DNA of 64,000 nucleotides from Phenylobacterium hankyongense (GCF_003254505.1 NZ_QFYP01000001.1:62001-126000), one strand, 5' to 3'. Counted from the first letter of the stretch, positions 18,438 to 27,301 are shown. A program made the numbers and translations. Notes: generated from the letters alone by a model not told the origin.

Positions 18438-18728
18438 CGTGACGACGTCCCGCGGTTGATCCTGGGTAAGAACCCGCGACACCTGATCTCGCTCCATGGT
18501 GGCGGTCAATCGTCCCGCCTGGCCGGGGGACCCGCGAGACGTGCGCTGATCCGCCCTTCCCGACGGCTGGCGCGACGGCCATTTTGAGTCTACTCGTGCG
18601 CACGCCGACGCAGCGTCACACCGCTGGCGGCGCAACGGCCGGGGGCTTCCAGCGATTCGCCGGCCGGAACTATCCTGCGCCGGCGGAAAGACAGCTGAGC
18701 GGCGAACACGCACGCCCACGGGGAGTCT
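18438..18728. other. Divergent intergenic region between PAP2 and GT2-GtrA genes
   Basis: This 291-bp gap must contain the two outward promoters of the lipid-carrier sugar genes. I see no RNA gene and no coding frame with bias. The right end carries the ribosome-binding site GGGGAG for the TTG-started GT2-GtrA gene. No clear operator stands out. Confidence 0.5.
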
Positions 18729-19898
18729 TTGTTGCTTCAGGATTCGGCCGCACGGAGGCGCACGATCCCACCTACGCCAAACTCCGCCGGGCTCGAACTC
18801 GACGCGGCAAGCGCGCAATCCGCGTCCGCGCTCGAGCTGACCGTCGTGGTGCCGACCTTCAAGGAGGCCCCCAACGTCGCCCCTCTGGTGGCCAAGCTAG
18901 AGGCGGCGCTGGAAGGCATCGCCTGGCAGGTGATCTTCGTCGACGACAATTCCCCCGACGGCACGGCGGCGGAGGTGAAGGCCATCGCCCGGATCGACCG
19001 GCGGGTCGCCTGCCTGCGCCGCGTCGGACGCCGGGGCCTGGCCGGCGCCGTGATCGAGGGCGCACTGGCCAGCGCCGCGCCCTTCGTGGCGGTGATCGAC
19101 GGCGACATGCAGCACGACGAGACCCTGCTGCCGGCCATGCTCCAGGTGCTGCGCGGCGGCCAGGCCGACCTGGTGATCGGCAGCCGCTATCTGGGTCACG
19201 AGGCGCGGGTGGTGACGGGCCTGGACGCCCGCCGCCGGCTGGTCAGCCGATTCGCCAACTGGCTGGGCCAGCGCGCCCTTTCCGTGCAGCTTACCGATCC
19301 GGTGAGCGGATTCTTCATGATACGCCGGGAGCTGATCGACGCCGTGGCGCCCAAGCTGGCGGCCAACGGCTTCAAGGTCCTGTTCGACATCGTGGCCTCG
19401 CAGCCGACGCCGCCGCGCTGCGTCGAGCTGGGCTATGAGTTCCGTCCTCGCGTGGCCGGGGAGAGCAAGCTCGACCACGGCGTTGTCGCCCACTACCTCA
19501 CCCTGCTGGGATCGAAGATGAGTCGTGACGTCATTTCGCCCCGCGCCCTGATGTTCCTGGCCGTGGGCGCCAGCGGCGTCCTGGTCAACGTCGCGGTGGT
19601 CTACGCCCTCGCGGGCATGCCGTTCCTGGACGCCCAGGCGATCGGGGCCGTCGTGGCGATGACCTCCAACTACCTGATCAACAACACCATCACCTATCGC
19701 GACAAGCGCAAGCGCGGCGTGGCGCTGCTGACCGGCTACCTGAGGTTCTGCCTGCTCTGCGCGATCGGACTGGCGGCCAACGTGGCGGTGGCCAACCTGG
19801 TGTTCCAGCATGTGCCCCAGCGCTGGGTCGGCGTGCTGGCCGGCGCCGGCGTCGGCGCCGCGTGGAATTACGTGACGACCTCGTTGGCGGTGTGGTGA
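18729..19898 (+). CDS. Dolichyl-phosphate-mannose-synthase-like GT2 fused to a GtrA-type membrane domain
   Basis: The protein has 389 residues and two parts. Residues about 37-245 are a GT2 glycosyltransferase of the DPM1/polyprenol-phosphate-sugar synthase type: VVVPTFKEAPN, VDDNSPDG, VIDGDMQHDE, IGSRY and DPVSGFFMIRRE. Residues about 265-389 contain four hydrophobic helices with ISPRALMFLAVGASGVLVN and SNYLINNTITYRDKR, the GtrA-like fold thought to flip polyprenyl-phosphate sugars. The start is TTG 18729 (or 18732) after GGGGAG. The stop overlaps the next gene's GTG as GTGA. It probably makes and flips an undecaprenyl-phosphate sugar for that next gene. Confidence 0.9.
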   Translation: MLLQDSAARRRTIPPTPNSAGLELDAASAQSASALELTVVVPTFKEAPNVAPLVAKLEAALEGIAWQVIFVDDNSPDGTAAEVKAIARIDRRVACLRRVGRRGLAGAVIEGALASAAPFVAVIDGDMQHDETLLPAMLQVLRGGQADLVIGSRYLGHEARVVTGLDARRRLVSRFANWLGQRALSVQLTDPVSGFFMIRRELIDAVAPKLAANGFKVLFDIVASQPTPPRCVELGYEFRPRVAGESKLDHGVVAHYLTLLGSKMSRDVISPRALMFLAVGASGVLVNVAVVYALAGMPFLDAQAIGAVVAMTSNYLINNTITYRDKRKRGVALLTGYLRFCLLCAIGLAANVAVANLVFQHVPQRWVGVLAGAGVGAAWNYVTTSLAVW

Positions 19899-21373
19899 CA
19901 GCGCGGGCGCTCACTCCCCAGCGCAGCCTGATCCTCATTGCGCTGGTCCTCACCGGCCTGCGCCTCGTCGCGGCCGGAACGATCCACCTCACCGAGGACG
20001 AGGCCTACTACCGGCTTTGGGCCGAGCACCTGCAGCTCGGATACTTCGACCACCCACCGATGATCGCCTGGTGGATCCGCGTGGGCGAGATGATCGCCGG
20101 CGACAATCCGCTGGGCCTGCGGCTGCTGCCGACCCTGGCCACCGGCCTCACCACCTGGATGATCGGCGACCTGACGCTGCGTCTCGGGGCGCGGCCGCAG
20201 ACCGCCGTGCGTGCGGCGCTCTGGTACAACGCCACCATCACCGTCGCGCTCGGCGGCATGCTGGCGATCCCCGACGCGCCGGCCAGCCTGTTCTGGACCC
20301 TGACCATCTGGTGCCTGGCGTGGGCCTGGGAGAGCGGCCGGGGCCTGTGGTGGCTTGCCGCCGGGCTGGCGGCCGGCCTGGCGTGCCTGTCGAAATACTC
20401 CGCCCTGTTCCTGGCGCCCGGCGTCCTGCTGTGGCTGTTCCTGATCCCCCGCGGACGCGAGGAACTGCGCCGGCCGGGCCCCTGGGAGGCGGCGCTGATC
20501 GCCGCGCTGCTGTTCTCCGTGAACGTGGCCTGGAACGCCGAGAACGGCTGGCCGACCTTCATCCGGCAGTTCGGGCGGGTGGCGCCCGGCGGCCTGCACC
20601 CTGCCCACATGGCCGAGTTCGTCCTCACCCAGTTCCTGCTGCTCAACCCATTCATCGCCGTCTACGCCCTGCGCGGCGTGGGCCTCGGCTGGCGCACGCG
20701 CAAGGAGCCAGGCGCGACGCACCTGATGCTGCCGATCGCCACCTCGGCGCCGTTCGCCCTCTACCTGCTGGTCCACAGCCTGCACGACCGGGTGGAGGGA
20801 CATTGGCCGGCGCCGCTGTTCGGGGCCTTCGCCATCTGCGCCGCGGTCGCGGCCGAGCGGGGCGCCGAACTGGGCCGGGGACGGCTGGCGCGGTGGATCA
20901 CGCCGGCCGCCGGACTGACGGCGGCGGCGGTCGCCCTGATCTATGCCGCCCTGCCCCAGAGCGGGCCCCTCGGCCGCTCGGATCCTACCCTGCCGATCCG
21001 GGGCTGGCCGGGCCTGGCCACCGACATCGAGCGACTTCGCATCGCCCAGGGCGCGGCCTGGGTCGGGACCCAGAGCTACGGGGTCGCCGCCCAGCTTGAC
21101 GCCGAGCGCCGGATCGGCGCGCCGCTGCTGGAGATCATCGAGCGGGACCGCTACCGGAAGGACGCGCCCGTGCGGCCGGATTTCACCCGGCCCGGGGTGG
21201 TCGTCGACCTGGACCGGCGCCTCGTTCAGGCGGATCTGCTCAAGTGTTTTGCGGATGTCCGGCCGGCGGGGATACTGATCCGCGCCGGTTCGCCGGCCCG
21301 AGGGGCCCGCTACGCCGCCTTCCGGGTCTCCGGGCCGCGCCTGGACGTGTGGAACCAGGGCTGCGCGCGGTAG
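19895..21373 (+). CDS. ArnT/GT39-like integral membrane glycosyltransferase
   Basis: The 492-residue multispanning protein has the GT-C hallmark near its start, TEDEAYYRLWAEHLQLGYFDHPPMIAWW, with acidic residues in the first periplasmic loop, followed by ten or so helices and a soluble C-terminal domain. This is the layout of ArnT/PMT-2 family enzymes, which transfer a sugar from an undecaprenyl-phosphate donor in the periplasm to lipid A, protein or a polysaccharide. The GTG at 19895 lies in GTGA with the previous stop, so the pair is translationally coupled. The acceptor is unknown. Confidence 0.85.
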   Translation: MTARALTPQRSLILIALVLTGLRLVAAGTIHLTEDEAYYRLWAEHLQLGYFDHPPMIAWWIRVGEMIAGDNPLGLRLLPTLATGLTTWMIGDLTLRLGARPQTAVRAALWYNATITVALGGMLAIPDAPASLFWTLTIWCLAWAWESGRGLWWLAAGLAAGLACLSKYSALFLAPGVLLWLFLIPRGREELRRPGPWEAALIAALLFSVNVAWNAENGWPTFIRQFGRVAPGGLHPAHMAEFVLTQFLLLNPFIAVYALRGVGLGWRTRKEPGATHLMLPIATSAPFALYLLVHSLHDRVEGHWPAPLFGAFAICAAVAAERGAELGRGRLARWITPAAGLTAAAVALIYAALPQSGPLGRSDPTLPIRGWPGLATDIERLRIAQGAAWVGTQSYGVAAQLDAERRIGAPLLEIIERDRYRKDAPVRPDFTRPGVVVDLDRRLVQADLLKCFADVRPAGILIRAGSPARGARYAAFRVSGPRLDVWNQGCAR

Positions 21374-21384
21374 GCGCCGCGCGC
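21363..21384. terminator. Hairpin between convergent genes, no U-tract
   Basis: GCGCGCGG (21363-21370) pairs perfectly with CCGCGCGC (21377-21384) around a 6-nt loop. It spans the TAG stop of the GT39-like gene and lies just before the end of the convergent sugar transferase gene. It has no T-run in either direction, so termination is inferred from position and stability alone. Confidence 0.4.
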
Positions 21385-21386
21385 GT

Positions 21387-22064
21387 TCAGTAGGAGCCGC
21401 GACGGCAGAGCACGGCCGGCACGGTGCGGGCCAGGACCGAGGCGTCCAGCCAGACGTTGCGGCGGCTGGCGTAGACGCAATCCAGCGCCACGCGGGTGCG
21501 GTAGCTGGTGTCGTTGCGGCCGCTGACCTGCCACAGGCCGGTGATCCCGGGCTTCACGGCGCAGTAGTGCCGGAACCGGCGGCCATACTTGGCGACCTCG
21601 GCGTCCACGATCGGCCGCGGCCCGACCAGGCTCATCTCCCCGCGCAGCACGTTGAACAGCTGCGGCAGCTCGTCGAGGCTCGACTTGCGCAGGAAGGCGC
21701 CCAGCGGCGTCACCCGCGGATCGTTGCGCAGCTTGTGATCCTTCTCCCACTCCGCACGGGCGACGGGATCGCGCGCCAGCAGCTCGGCCAGGCGCTGCTC
21801 GGCGTCCACCGCCATGCTGCGGAATTTCAGGCAGGGGAAATGGCGACCGTTACGCCCGATGCGCCGATGAGCGAATACCGCGCCGCCGCCATCCTGCATG
21901 TATACAGCCATGGCGACCACGATCATCAAGGGCGCCAAAAATAGCAAAGCCAGCAATGCGATCGTGACATTCATGGTCGTGGTCACATGATCGTCGACCG
22001 ACACACGGCTAACAGCTCTCCGAGCTTGGACGAAGACCTGGGGCGAGAATGCGATTTCTGACAT
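21387..22064 (-). CDS. Initiating sugar phosphotransferase (polyprenyl glycosylphosphotransferase), ExoY/WbaP-C type
   Basis: The 225-residue monotopic enzyme transfers a sugar-1-phosphate from a UDP-sugar onto undecaprenyl phosphate, the first step of exopolysaccharide unit assembly. It has one hydrophobic segment ([20 protein letters not shown]), then the family motifs [47 protein letters not shown] and LDCVY. It lacks the extra N-terminal helices of full WbaP. Two CACGTG-containing direct repeats sit just upstream of the start. It points toward the GT39-like gene rather than the main polysaccharide operon. Confidence 0.93.
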   Translation of the reverse strand: MSEIAFSPQVFVQARRAVSRVSVDDHVTTTMNVTIALLALLFLAPLMIVVAMAVYMQDGGGAVFAHRRIGRNGRHFPCLKFRSMAVDAEQRLAELLARDPVARAEWEKDHKLRNDPRVTPLGAFLRKSSLDELPQLFNVLRGEMSLVGPRPIVDAEVAKYGRRFRHYCAVKPGITGLWQVSGRNDTSYRTRVALDCVYASRRNVWLDASVLARTVPAVLCRRGSY

Positions 22065-22076
22065 TGATCACGGTTC

Positions 22077-22128
22077 GGAAGCACGTGGCGGAGCCATTCT
22101 CCACCAGGACTGCCGGGAAACACGTGGC
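22077..22128. promoter_or_regulatory. Two direct repeats GGAARCACGTGGC upstream of the sugar transferase gene
   Basis: GGAAGCACGTGGC at 22077-22089 and GGAAACACGTGGC at 22116-22128 match in 12 of 13 bases, lie 39 bp apart, and each contains the palindrome CACGTG. They sit 13-64 bp upstream of the start of the sugar phosphotransferase gene, where a regulator would bind. The binding protein is unknown. Confidence 0.4.
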
Positions 22129-22278
22129 CACGGTATCGGTTCCGCTCAAGGTCATCATTTGGGCGATCGACCTAATATCGCACCAGTATGGTCAAGCTTC
22201 CGACCGCGCATCACCTTGCGCCGGCCGCCACCTTGGGGTTCCTTGACCGCGGACAGGAGAATATCGAGTGATGGAGGA

Positions 22279-22437
22279 ATGATGGAGGACTGGGCGGCTA
22301 TCAAGGCTACGCTTACCGCGTGCTCCGTCGGGTGGCCTGTGGTGGCCAGCCTGGGCGTGGTGTTGTGGTCTAAGGCGCGCGCCCGGGGCCCAATCGTCCG
22401 CGCCATGCTTAAGCCTGTTAAGTCGGCGGCGCGCTAG
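22279..22437 (+). CDS. Small predicted membrane protein (52 aa)
   Basis: An ATGATG start at 22279/22282 preceded by TGGAGGA opens a 52-codon frame. It contains one hydrophobic segment, WPVVASLGVVLW, flanked by basic residues (SKARARGP). I know no family for it. Support for it being real: a strong ribosome-binding site, a membrane segment, and a stop codon that shares CTAG with a convergent small gene, the pattern seen at other real gene pairs here. It could also be a chance frame. Confidence 0.45.
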   Translation: MMEDWAAIKATLTACSVGWPVVASLGVVLWSKARARGPIVRAMLKPVKSAAR

Positions 22438-22444
22438 GCCGCCG
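22424..22444. terminator. Bidirectional hairpin around the shared CTAG stop
   Basis: CGGCGGC (22424-22430) pairs with GCCGCCG (22438-22444); the 7-nt loop is GCGCTAG and contains the stop codons of both convergent small genes. There is no T-run. A role in ending transcription from both sides is inferred. Confidence 0.35.
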
Positions 22445-22625
22445 CGGATCTCGCCTCCCCCAACAGCGGCGCGGCCTTCAGCGTCAGGTCCACCGCGGCC
22501 TGGGCGCGATCGCGGCTCACATCCGCACCGCGAGCGACCGTGACGCCGTCCTCATCGTAGACGCTCCACCGCCAGCCGGTTTCGACCTGGCTCAGCGAAT
22601 AGGCGAACGACCGCGGTTCATGCAT
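22434..22625 (-). CDS. Small hypothetical protein (63 aa)
   Basis: The frame starts at ATG 22625 after GGAGGGTTGGGG and encodes a soluble 63-residue protein with FAYSLSQVETGWRWSVYDED followed by an amphipathic helix rich in Ala. The Trp-containing strand followed by an Ala-rich helix resembles small conserved proteins I associate with Caulobacteraceae, but I cannot name a family. The frame stays open far upstream (to 23132) only as an artefact opposite the RTX gene. It diverges from that gene across about 150 bp. Confidence 0.6.
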   Translation of the reverse strand: MHEPRSFAYSLSQVETGWRWSVYDEDGVTVARGADVSRDRAQAAVDLTLKAAPLLGEARSAAA

Positions 22626-22697
22626 CCCCAACCCTCCAGTCCGGACGGGAGCTGAAACACCTTCACCGGCGAAGTGGTTTCCACGACGGCCGTCACA

Positions 22698-22711
22698 ATT
22701 TCGCAATTGCG
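22698..22711 (+). promoter_or_regulatory. ATTTCGCAAYTGCG element, copy 1
   Basis: ATTTCGCAATTGCG lies 67 nt upstream of the chosen start of the RTX glycanase gene. With its right flank it forms the imperfect palindrome TTCGCAATTGCGGAA. A 13/14 match in the same orientation occurs at 46155-46168, 59 nt upstream of another gene. This suggests one regulator or promoter class acting on both. Confidence 0.4.
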
Positions 22712-22778
22712 GAATCGCGAAGCCCGCGAACCAATCGGCAGCTGCGTCGTTGTGCTCCCCGCCTGTGGAGCTTGTGAC

Positions 22779-25502
22779 GTGACCTATTACAACTGGCGCG
22801 GCCAACCGATGCCCGAGACCGCCCCCGAGCAGGGGCGCATCGCGGGAACCGCGGCGGGCGGTGAAACCATGACCGCCCCGGCCGGCAATACGTCCGTCTC
22901 CGGCGAAGGCGGCGGCGACGTGCTGATCGGCTCGTCCGGCGACAACCGGCTCTGGATCACCGATCCCCACGACGTGGTGCAGGAGCAGCCCAACGGCGGG
23001 GTCGACACCGAGATCGGCTGGACCTCGGTCAAGCTCGCCGCGAACGTCGAGAACCTGACGGTCAACGGCGCCTTCAACTATGCGGTCGGCAACAGCCAGG
23101 ACAACCTGATCGTCGTCGACGACGCCACCCACTGGCTCTACGGCGGGGCGGGCAACGACGTGCTGGTGGGCGGCCCCAGCCAGAAGAGCACCTTCATCGT
23201 CAAGGCCGGCGAAGGCGACGACGTCATCTACAACTGGAACGGCAACGACCAGGTCCAGCTGCTGGGCTATGGCTTCAACAGCGCCACCCAGATCCGCGGG
23301 GCGATGACCCAGCAGGGCGCGGACACAGTGCTGGCCCTGCCGAACGGCGAGAGCCTGACCTTCCGCGGAGTCACGCCAGGCGCCTTCGCCGACCGTCAGT
23401 TCCTGCTGCCGCTCGACACCTCGAAGCTCGGCGCGATGACCTTCGACGACGAGTTCAACAATCTTTCGGTTTACGATCCGTCCAAGCAGGTCGGGACCTG
23501 GAACACCAATTTCGGCGGCAACCTGAAGGACCAGTGGGCCTACACCCTGGTCTCCAACGGCGAGCAGCAGGTCTACGTCCAGCCCGGCTTCCAGGGCCGC
23601 GGCGAGGCGGCGCTGGGGATCAATCCCTTCTCGGTGTCCAACGGCGTGCTGACCATCTCGGCCAGCAGCATCCCGGCCGACCAGCAGTACGCCGCCTGGG
23701 GCGCCAACTATTCTTCGGGCATGCTCAACACCCTGGGGTCATTCGAGCAGAAGTACGGCTACTTCGAGATGCGCGCCGAACTGCCGACCGCCACCGGCGC
23801 CTGGCCGGCGTTCTGGATGATGCCCTCTCCCTTCGTCTCCGGCGTCGAGGCGGACATCACCGAAGGCCTCGCGACCACGCCCAACTTCAACTACGTGCGC
23901 GCCGCCGGCGGCGCCGAGACCCAGTACGACAACACCTACAAGATCGATCCGACCGGCTTCCACACCTACGGCATGCTGTGGACGCCCTCGACGGTGACCT
24001 TCTACTACGACGGCGTCGCGGTGCTGCAGGGGGCCACCCCGGCCAGTTGGACCCAGCCGATGGCGATGATCCTGAACCTCGCCGTGGGCGGCTGGGGCGG
24101 AACTCCGGATTCGTCGACGTTCCCCGCCAACCTGAAGATCGACTACGTCCACGCCTACGCGCTGGCGGACGGCTCGAGCCAGGTCGTGCAGGAGACGCCG
24201 GCGGCTCCGGTCGCCACCCTGCACGACGACGGCGCGACCAGCGGCCAGGCCAATGTCCCGGTGACCTTCGCCGACACGGGCCAGCCGGTGACCAGCGCGC
24301 ATATCCAGGTGTTCGGCTCCCATCCCACGACCTTGCCGCCCGGCAAGACCTTCGTGATCTGGGAGGACTCCGGCGCGGTGTTCGGCGCGGTGTCGGACGG
24401 CGCGACCCTGAGCAAGGCCACCGCGCTGATGGCCGGGACCGCCGGCCAGTTCACCGGCGCCGGGACCTGGCTGAGCGACGGCAAGGTGGTGTTCGCCTAT
24501 CTCCAGCCCAACGCCTCGGGCGGCCAGGACGCCTGGGACATGGTGTTCGATCCGTCGAAGCTGACGTTCGTGCGCCAGGACCTCGGGCCGGCCACCGGCG
24601 GGGTGCACTTCGTGGCCACCGGCGACGGGGGGTTCGCGGTCAGCTGGCACGCGCCGGACGGCACGGTGCAGGCGCGCGGCTATGACGAATACGCCTACGG
24701 CGGCGACGTGCCCGGCTGGTACGGCCCGGTGCGGCAGGTGACCGGCGACTTCGTCGGCGTCACCGCCGACGGCCACGTGATCGCCGCCAACGGCTCGGGC
24801 CAGGAACTCTACGACCTGATGGGCGCGTCGACGGCCCCCGGCCCGCCCGCCGGCGGGACGCCCGGCGCCACGGCCGGCCCCGACGTCCTGCAGGCCAGCG
24901 CCAGCCTCACCGAGATCCACGCCGGCGCCGGGAACGACACGCTCACCGGCTGGTCGGGGCGCGACCTTCTCTGGGGTGAGGACGGAAACGACTCCATCGT
25001 CGGCGGCTCAGGCTTCGACAACATCAACGGCAACAAGGGCGACGACACCATCGACGGCGGCGCCGGCGGCGACGACTGGCTGGTCGGCGGCCAGGGCAAC
25101 GACCTGATCACCGCCCACGCCGGCGGCAACATCCTCTACGGCAACATCGGCAACGACACGCTGAACGGCGGCTCGGGGAGCGAGATCCTCCGCGGCGGCC
25201 AGAACGACGACGTCATCTATGGCGGCGCGGGCAATGACTGGCTGTCGGGCGACCGCGGCAGCGACACCCTCACCGGCGGCGCCGGGGCCGACATCTTCCA
25301 CACCTTCGCCGACGCCGGGATGGACCGCGTCACCGACTTCAACCTGGCGGAAGGCGACCGGGTGATGCTCGACCCGGGCAGCGTCTACACGGTCAGCCAG
25401 GTCGGCGCCGACACCGTCATCGCCCTGACCGGCGGTGCGCAGATGGTCCTCGTCGGCGTGCAGGCGTCCTCGCTCACCGGCGCGTGGATCTTCGGCGCCT
25501 GA
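22779..25502 (+). CDS. Secreted GH16 glycanase with flanking RTX calcium-binding repeats
   Basis: The protein has about 907 residues. An N-terminal calcium-repeat-like region (GEGGGDVLIGSSGDN, GGAGNDVLVGG) is followed by a GH16 domain at roughly 220-470. That domain has catalytic motif EADITE (Glu357, Asp359, Glu362) and YGYFEMRAELPTATGAWPAFW. A central region of about 200 residues with beta-rich repeats matches no family I know. The last 200 residues hold GNDTLTGW, GEDGNDSIVGG, GGAGNDWLSG and similar nonapeptides. There is no signal peptide, which fits type I secretion of ExsH/PlyA-like polysaccharide depolymerases. GTG 22779 follows TGTGGAG; ATG 22809 is the alternative. No type I exporter genes are in the window. 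Confidence 0.9.
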   Translation: MTYYNWRGQPMPETAPEQGRIAGTAAGGETMTAPAGNTSVSGEGGGDVLIGSSGDNRLWITDPHDVVQEQPNGGVDTEIGWTSVKLAANVENLTVNGAFNYAVGNSQDNLIVVDDATHWLYGGAGNDVLVGGPSQKSTFIVKAGEGDDVIYNWNGNDQVQLLGYGFNSATQIRGAMTQQGADTVLALPNGESLTFRGVTPGAFADRQFLLPLDTSKLGAMTFDDEFNNLSVYDPSKQVGTWNTNFGGNLKDQWAYTLVSNGEQQVYVQPGFQGRGEAALGINPFSVSNGVLTISASSIPADQQYAAWGANYSSGMLNTLGSFEQKYGYFEMRAELPTATGAWPAFWMMPSPFVSGVEADITEGLATTPNFNYVRAAGGAETQYDNTYKIDPTGFHTYGMLWTPSTVTFYYDGVAVLQGATPASWTQPMAMILNLAVGGWGGTPDSSTFPANLKIDYVHAYALADGSSQVVQETPAAPVATLHDDGATSGQANVPVTFADTGQPVTSAHIQVFGSHPTTLPPGKTFVIWEDSGAVFGAVSDGATLSKATALMAGTAGQFTGAGTWLSDGKVVFAYLQPNASGGQDAWDMVFDPSKLTFVRQDLGPATGGVHFVATGDGGFAVSWHAPDGTVQARGYDEYAYGGDVPGWYGPVRQVTGDFVGVTADGHVIAANGSGQELYDLMGASTAPGPPAGGTPGATAGPDVLQASASLTEIHAGAGNDTLTGWSGRDLLWGEDGNDSIVGGSGFDNINGNKGDDTIDGGAGGDDWLVGGQGNDLITAHAGGNILYGNIGNDTLNGGSGSEILRGGQNDDVIYGGAGNDWLSGDRGSDTLTGGAGADIFHTFADAGMDRVTDFNLAEGDRVMLDPGSVYTVSQVGADTVIALTGGAQMVLVGVQASSLTGAWIFGA

Positions 25503-25564
25503 GCTCGGGAACCGCCGCGCAGCCCAGCCATTTCCGCCACGGTGAAGGTATCGGGGCGAGATCC

Positions 25565-26467
25565 ATGACCGTAGCGACCCAGGTCGATGTGGGCGTCTGT
25601 ACATACCGCCGGCCCGGCGTGGCCGACACCCTGGCCTCGCTGGCGCGCCAGTCGCTGCCGCCGGGGGTGAGCCTTCGCGTAGTGGTGGCCGACAACGACA
25701 TCGAGCCCTCCGCCGAGGTCCGCGTCCGCGCAGCCGCTGCGGCCCACGGCCTCGACGTCGCCTATGTGCACGCGCCGGCCCGCAACATCTGCGTCGCCCG
25801 CAACGCCTGCCTGGACGCCGCCACCGGCGACTGGCTGGCTTTCCTGGACGATGACGAGACCGCCTCCCCCGGCTGGCTTGCCGCCCTGCTGGACGAGGCG
25901 CGGCGCGGCGACTGGGACGCGGTGCTGGGGCCGGTGAAGGCGGTCTACGGCGCCGATGCGCCCGGCTGGCTCGCCGCCGGCGACTTCCACTCCACCGCCC
26001 CGGTCGAGGTGGCGGGCCGCATCCTCAAGGGCTACGCGGGCAACGTGCTGATCCGGCGCAGCGCCATCGCCGCGCGGGGCCTGCGGTTCGACCTGGCGCT
26101 TGGTCGCCAGGGCGGCGAGGACGACGACTTCTTCTACCGGCTGACGGACGCCGGCGGGACCATCGGCTTCGCGCCTGATGCGCTGGCTTTCGAGCCGGTG
26201 CCCCCTGGACGCGCCTCGCTCGGCTGGTTGCTCAAGCGCGGCTTCCGCACCGGGCAGACCCATGGCGCGCGGCTGATGGATCGTCATCGCGGCGCCGCTC
26301 GCCTGGCCCAGATCGGCGTCGCCGGCGCCAAGGGGGGCGCCTGCATCGCCGGCGCCGCGGCCTCCGCCCTCTCGCCCAGGGCGCGCAGCCGGTGGCTGGT
26401 GCGCGGCTCGCTGCACGCCGGCGTCGTCGCGCGGCTGGCCGGCCTGCGGGAGCTGCAACTCTACTGA
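25565..26467 (+). CDS. Glycosyltransferase family 2, ExoM-like
   Basis: The 300-residue cytoplasmic GT-A enzyme has VDVGVCTYRRPG, VVVADND, ICVARNACLDAATGDWLAFLDDDE with the DxD metal site, and GEDDDFFYRL. These match succinoglycan ExoM-type glucosyltransferases that extend the lipid-linked repeat unit. ATG 25565 follows GGGGCGAGATCC. It begins 62 bp after the RTX glycanase and precedes the export genes on the same strand. Sugar and linkage cannot be told. Confidence 0.85.
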   Translation: MTVATQVDVGVCTYRRPGVADTLASLARQSLPPGVSLRVVVADNDIEPSAEVRVRAAAAAHGLDVAYVHAPARNICVARNACLDAATGDWLAFLDDDETASPGWLAALLDEARRGDWDAVLGPVKAVYGADAPGWLAAGDFHSTAPVEVAGRILKGYAGNVLIRRSAIAARGLRFDLALGRQGGEDDDFFYRLTDAGGTIGFAPDALAFEPVPPGRASLGWLLKRGFRTGQTHGARLMDRHRGAARLAQIGVAGAKGGACIAGAAASALSPRARSRWLVRGSLHAGVVARLAGLRELQLY

Positions 26468-26589
26468 GCCACGCAACATCTTCTTTCCGGGCCATGGAAC
26501 GCGGCGCGCCCGGGGGGAGTTGGTGCAGCGCGGCAATGGTTGTTCCGGCCTGCCGCAATCGTCTGGTCGCGATTTCGGAGATTAATCAC

Positions 26590-27267
26590 ATGCGTAGGCG
26601 TCTGCCCTCGCTCGCCGTCGTAGCGCTCCTGGCGTTCGCGAGCTCTACCGCACTGGCCGCCGGCGGCAACCTGCCGCCTCCGGACTCGGTCGCCCAGCTT
26701 CGATCCGGCGCCGACTATCGGATCGGTCCCCAGGACACCCTCGACGTCAACGTCTCCCAGCTGCCCGAGCTGTCGAAGACCTTCCAGGTGGACTCCGGCG
26801 GCAAGATCCTGCTGCCGCTGGTCGGCCAGATCCAGGCCGCCGGCCGCACGCCCGCCGAGCTCTCCGACGACATCGCGAGGGGCCTGAAGAAGAGCTACAT
26901 GAAGGACCCGCAGGTGGTCGTCGCGGTCAAGGACGCCCAGAGCCAGCGGGTGACCATCGACGGCGCGGTGACCCAGCCCGGCGTCTACCCGCTCACCGGC
27001 CCGACCACCCTGCTCCAGGCGGTGTCGCTGGCCAAGGGCCCCGATCCCAGGCTCGCCAACCCGAAGAAGGTCGCCGTGTTCCGCACGATCGGCGGGTCCC
27101 GCCACAGCGCCTTCTACGACCTGACCCAGATCCGCTCGGGCAAGACCGAGGATCCGCAGGTCTACGGCAACGACATCATCGTCGTCGACACCTCCGGCGG
27201 GAAGTCCTTCATGCAGAACTTCTCCGGCGGGTTCAGCCTGCTGGGCATGCTCGTCCGTCCCTGGTGA
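26590..27267 (+). CDS. Polysaccharide export protein, Wza/GumB/ExoF type
   Basis: The 225-residue protein has signal peptide RRRLPSLAVVALLAFASSTALA, a polysaccharide export domain (DYRIGPQDTLDVNVSQLPEL, FQVDSGGKILLPLVGQI) and one SLBB domain (VTIDGAVTQPGVYPLTGPTTLLQAV). It is shorter than Wza (about 380 residues) and lacks both its extra SLBB domain and its outer-membrane helix, so it belongs to the short GumB/ExoF-like class, which needs an outer-membrane partner or forms a periplasmic conduit. No lipobox cysteine is present. Its neighbour is the Wzc-type co-polymerase it should dock with. Confidence 0.92.
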   Translation: MRRRLPSLAVVALLAFASSTALAAGGNLPPPDSVAQLRSGADYRIGPQDTLDVNVSQLPELSKTFQVDSGGKILLPLVGQIQAAGRTPAELSDDIARGLKKSYMKDPQVVVAVKDAQSQRVTIDGAVTQPGVYPLTGPTTLLQAVSLAKGPDPRLANPKKVAVFRTIGGSRHSAFYDLTQIRSGKTEDPQVYGNDIIVVDTSGGKSFMQNFSGGFSLLGMLVRPW

Positions 27268-27301
27268 CCGCCGCCTGTCCCTGAGCTCCGCGGTCGCACA
27301 A

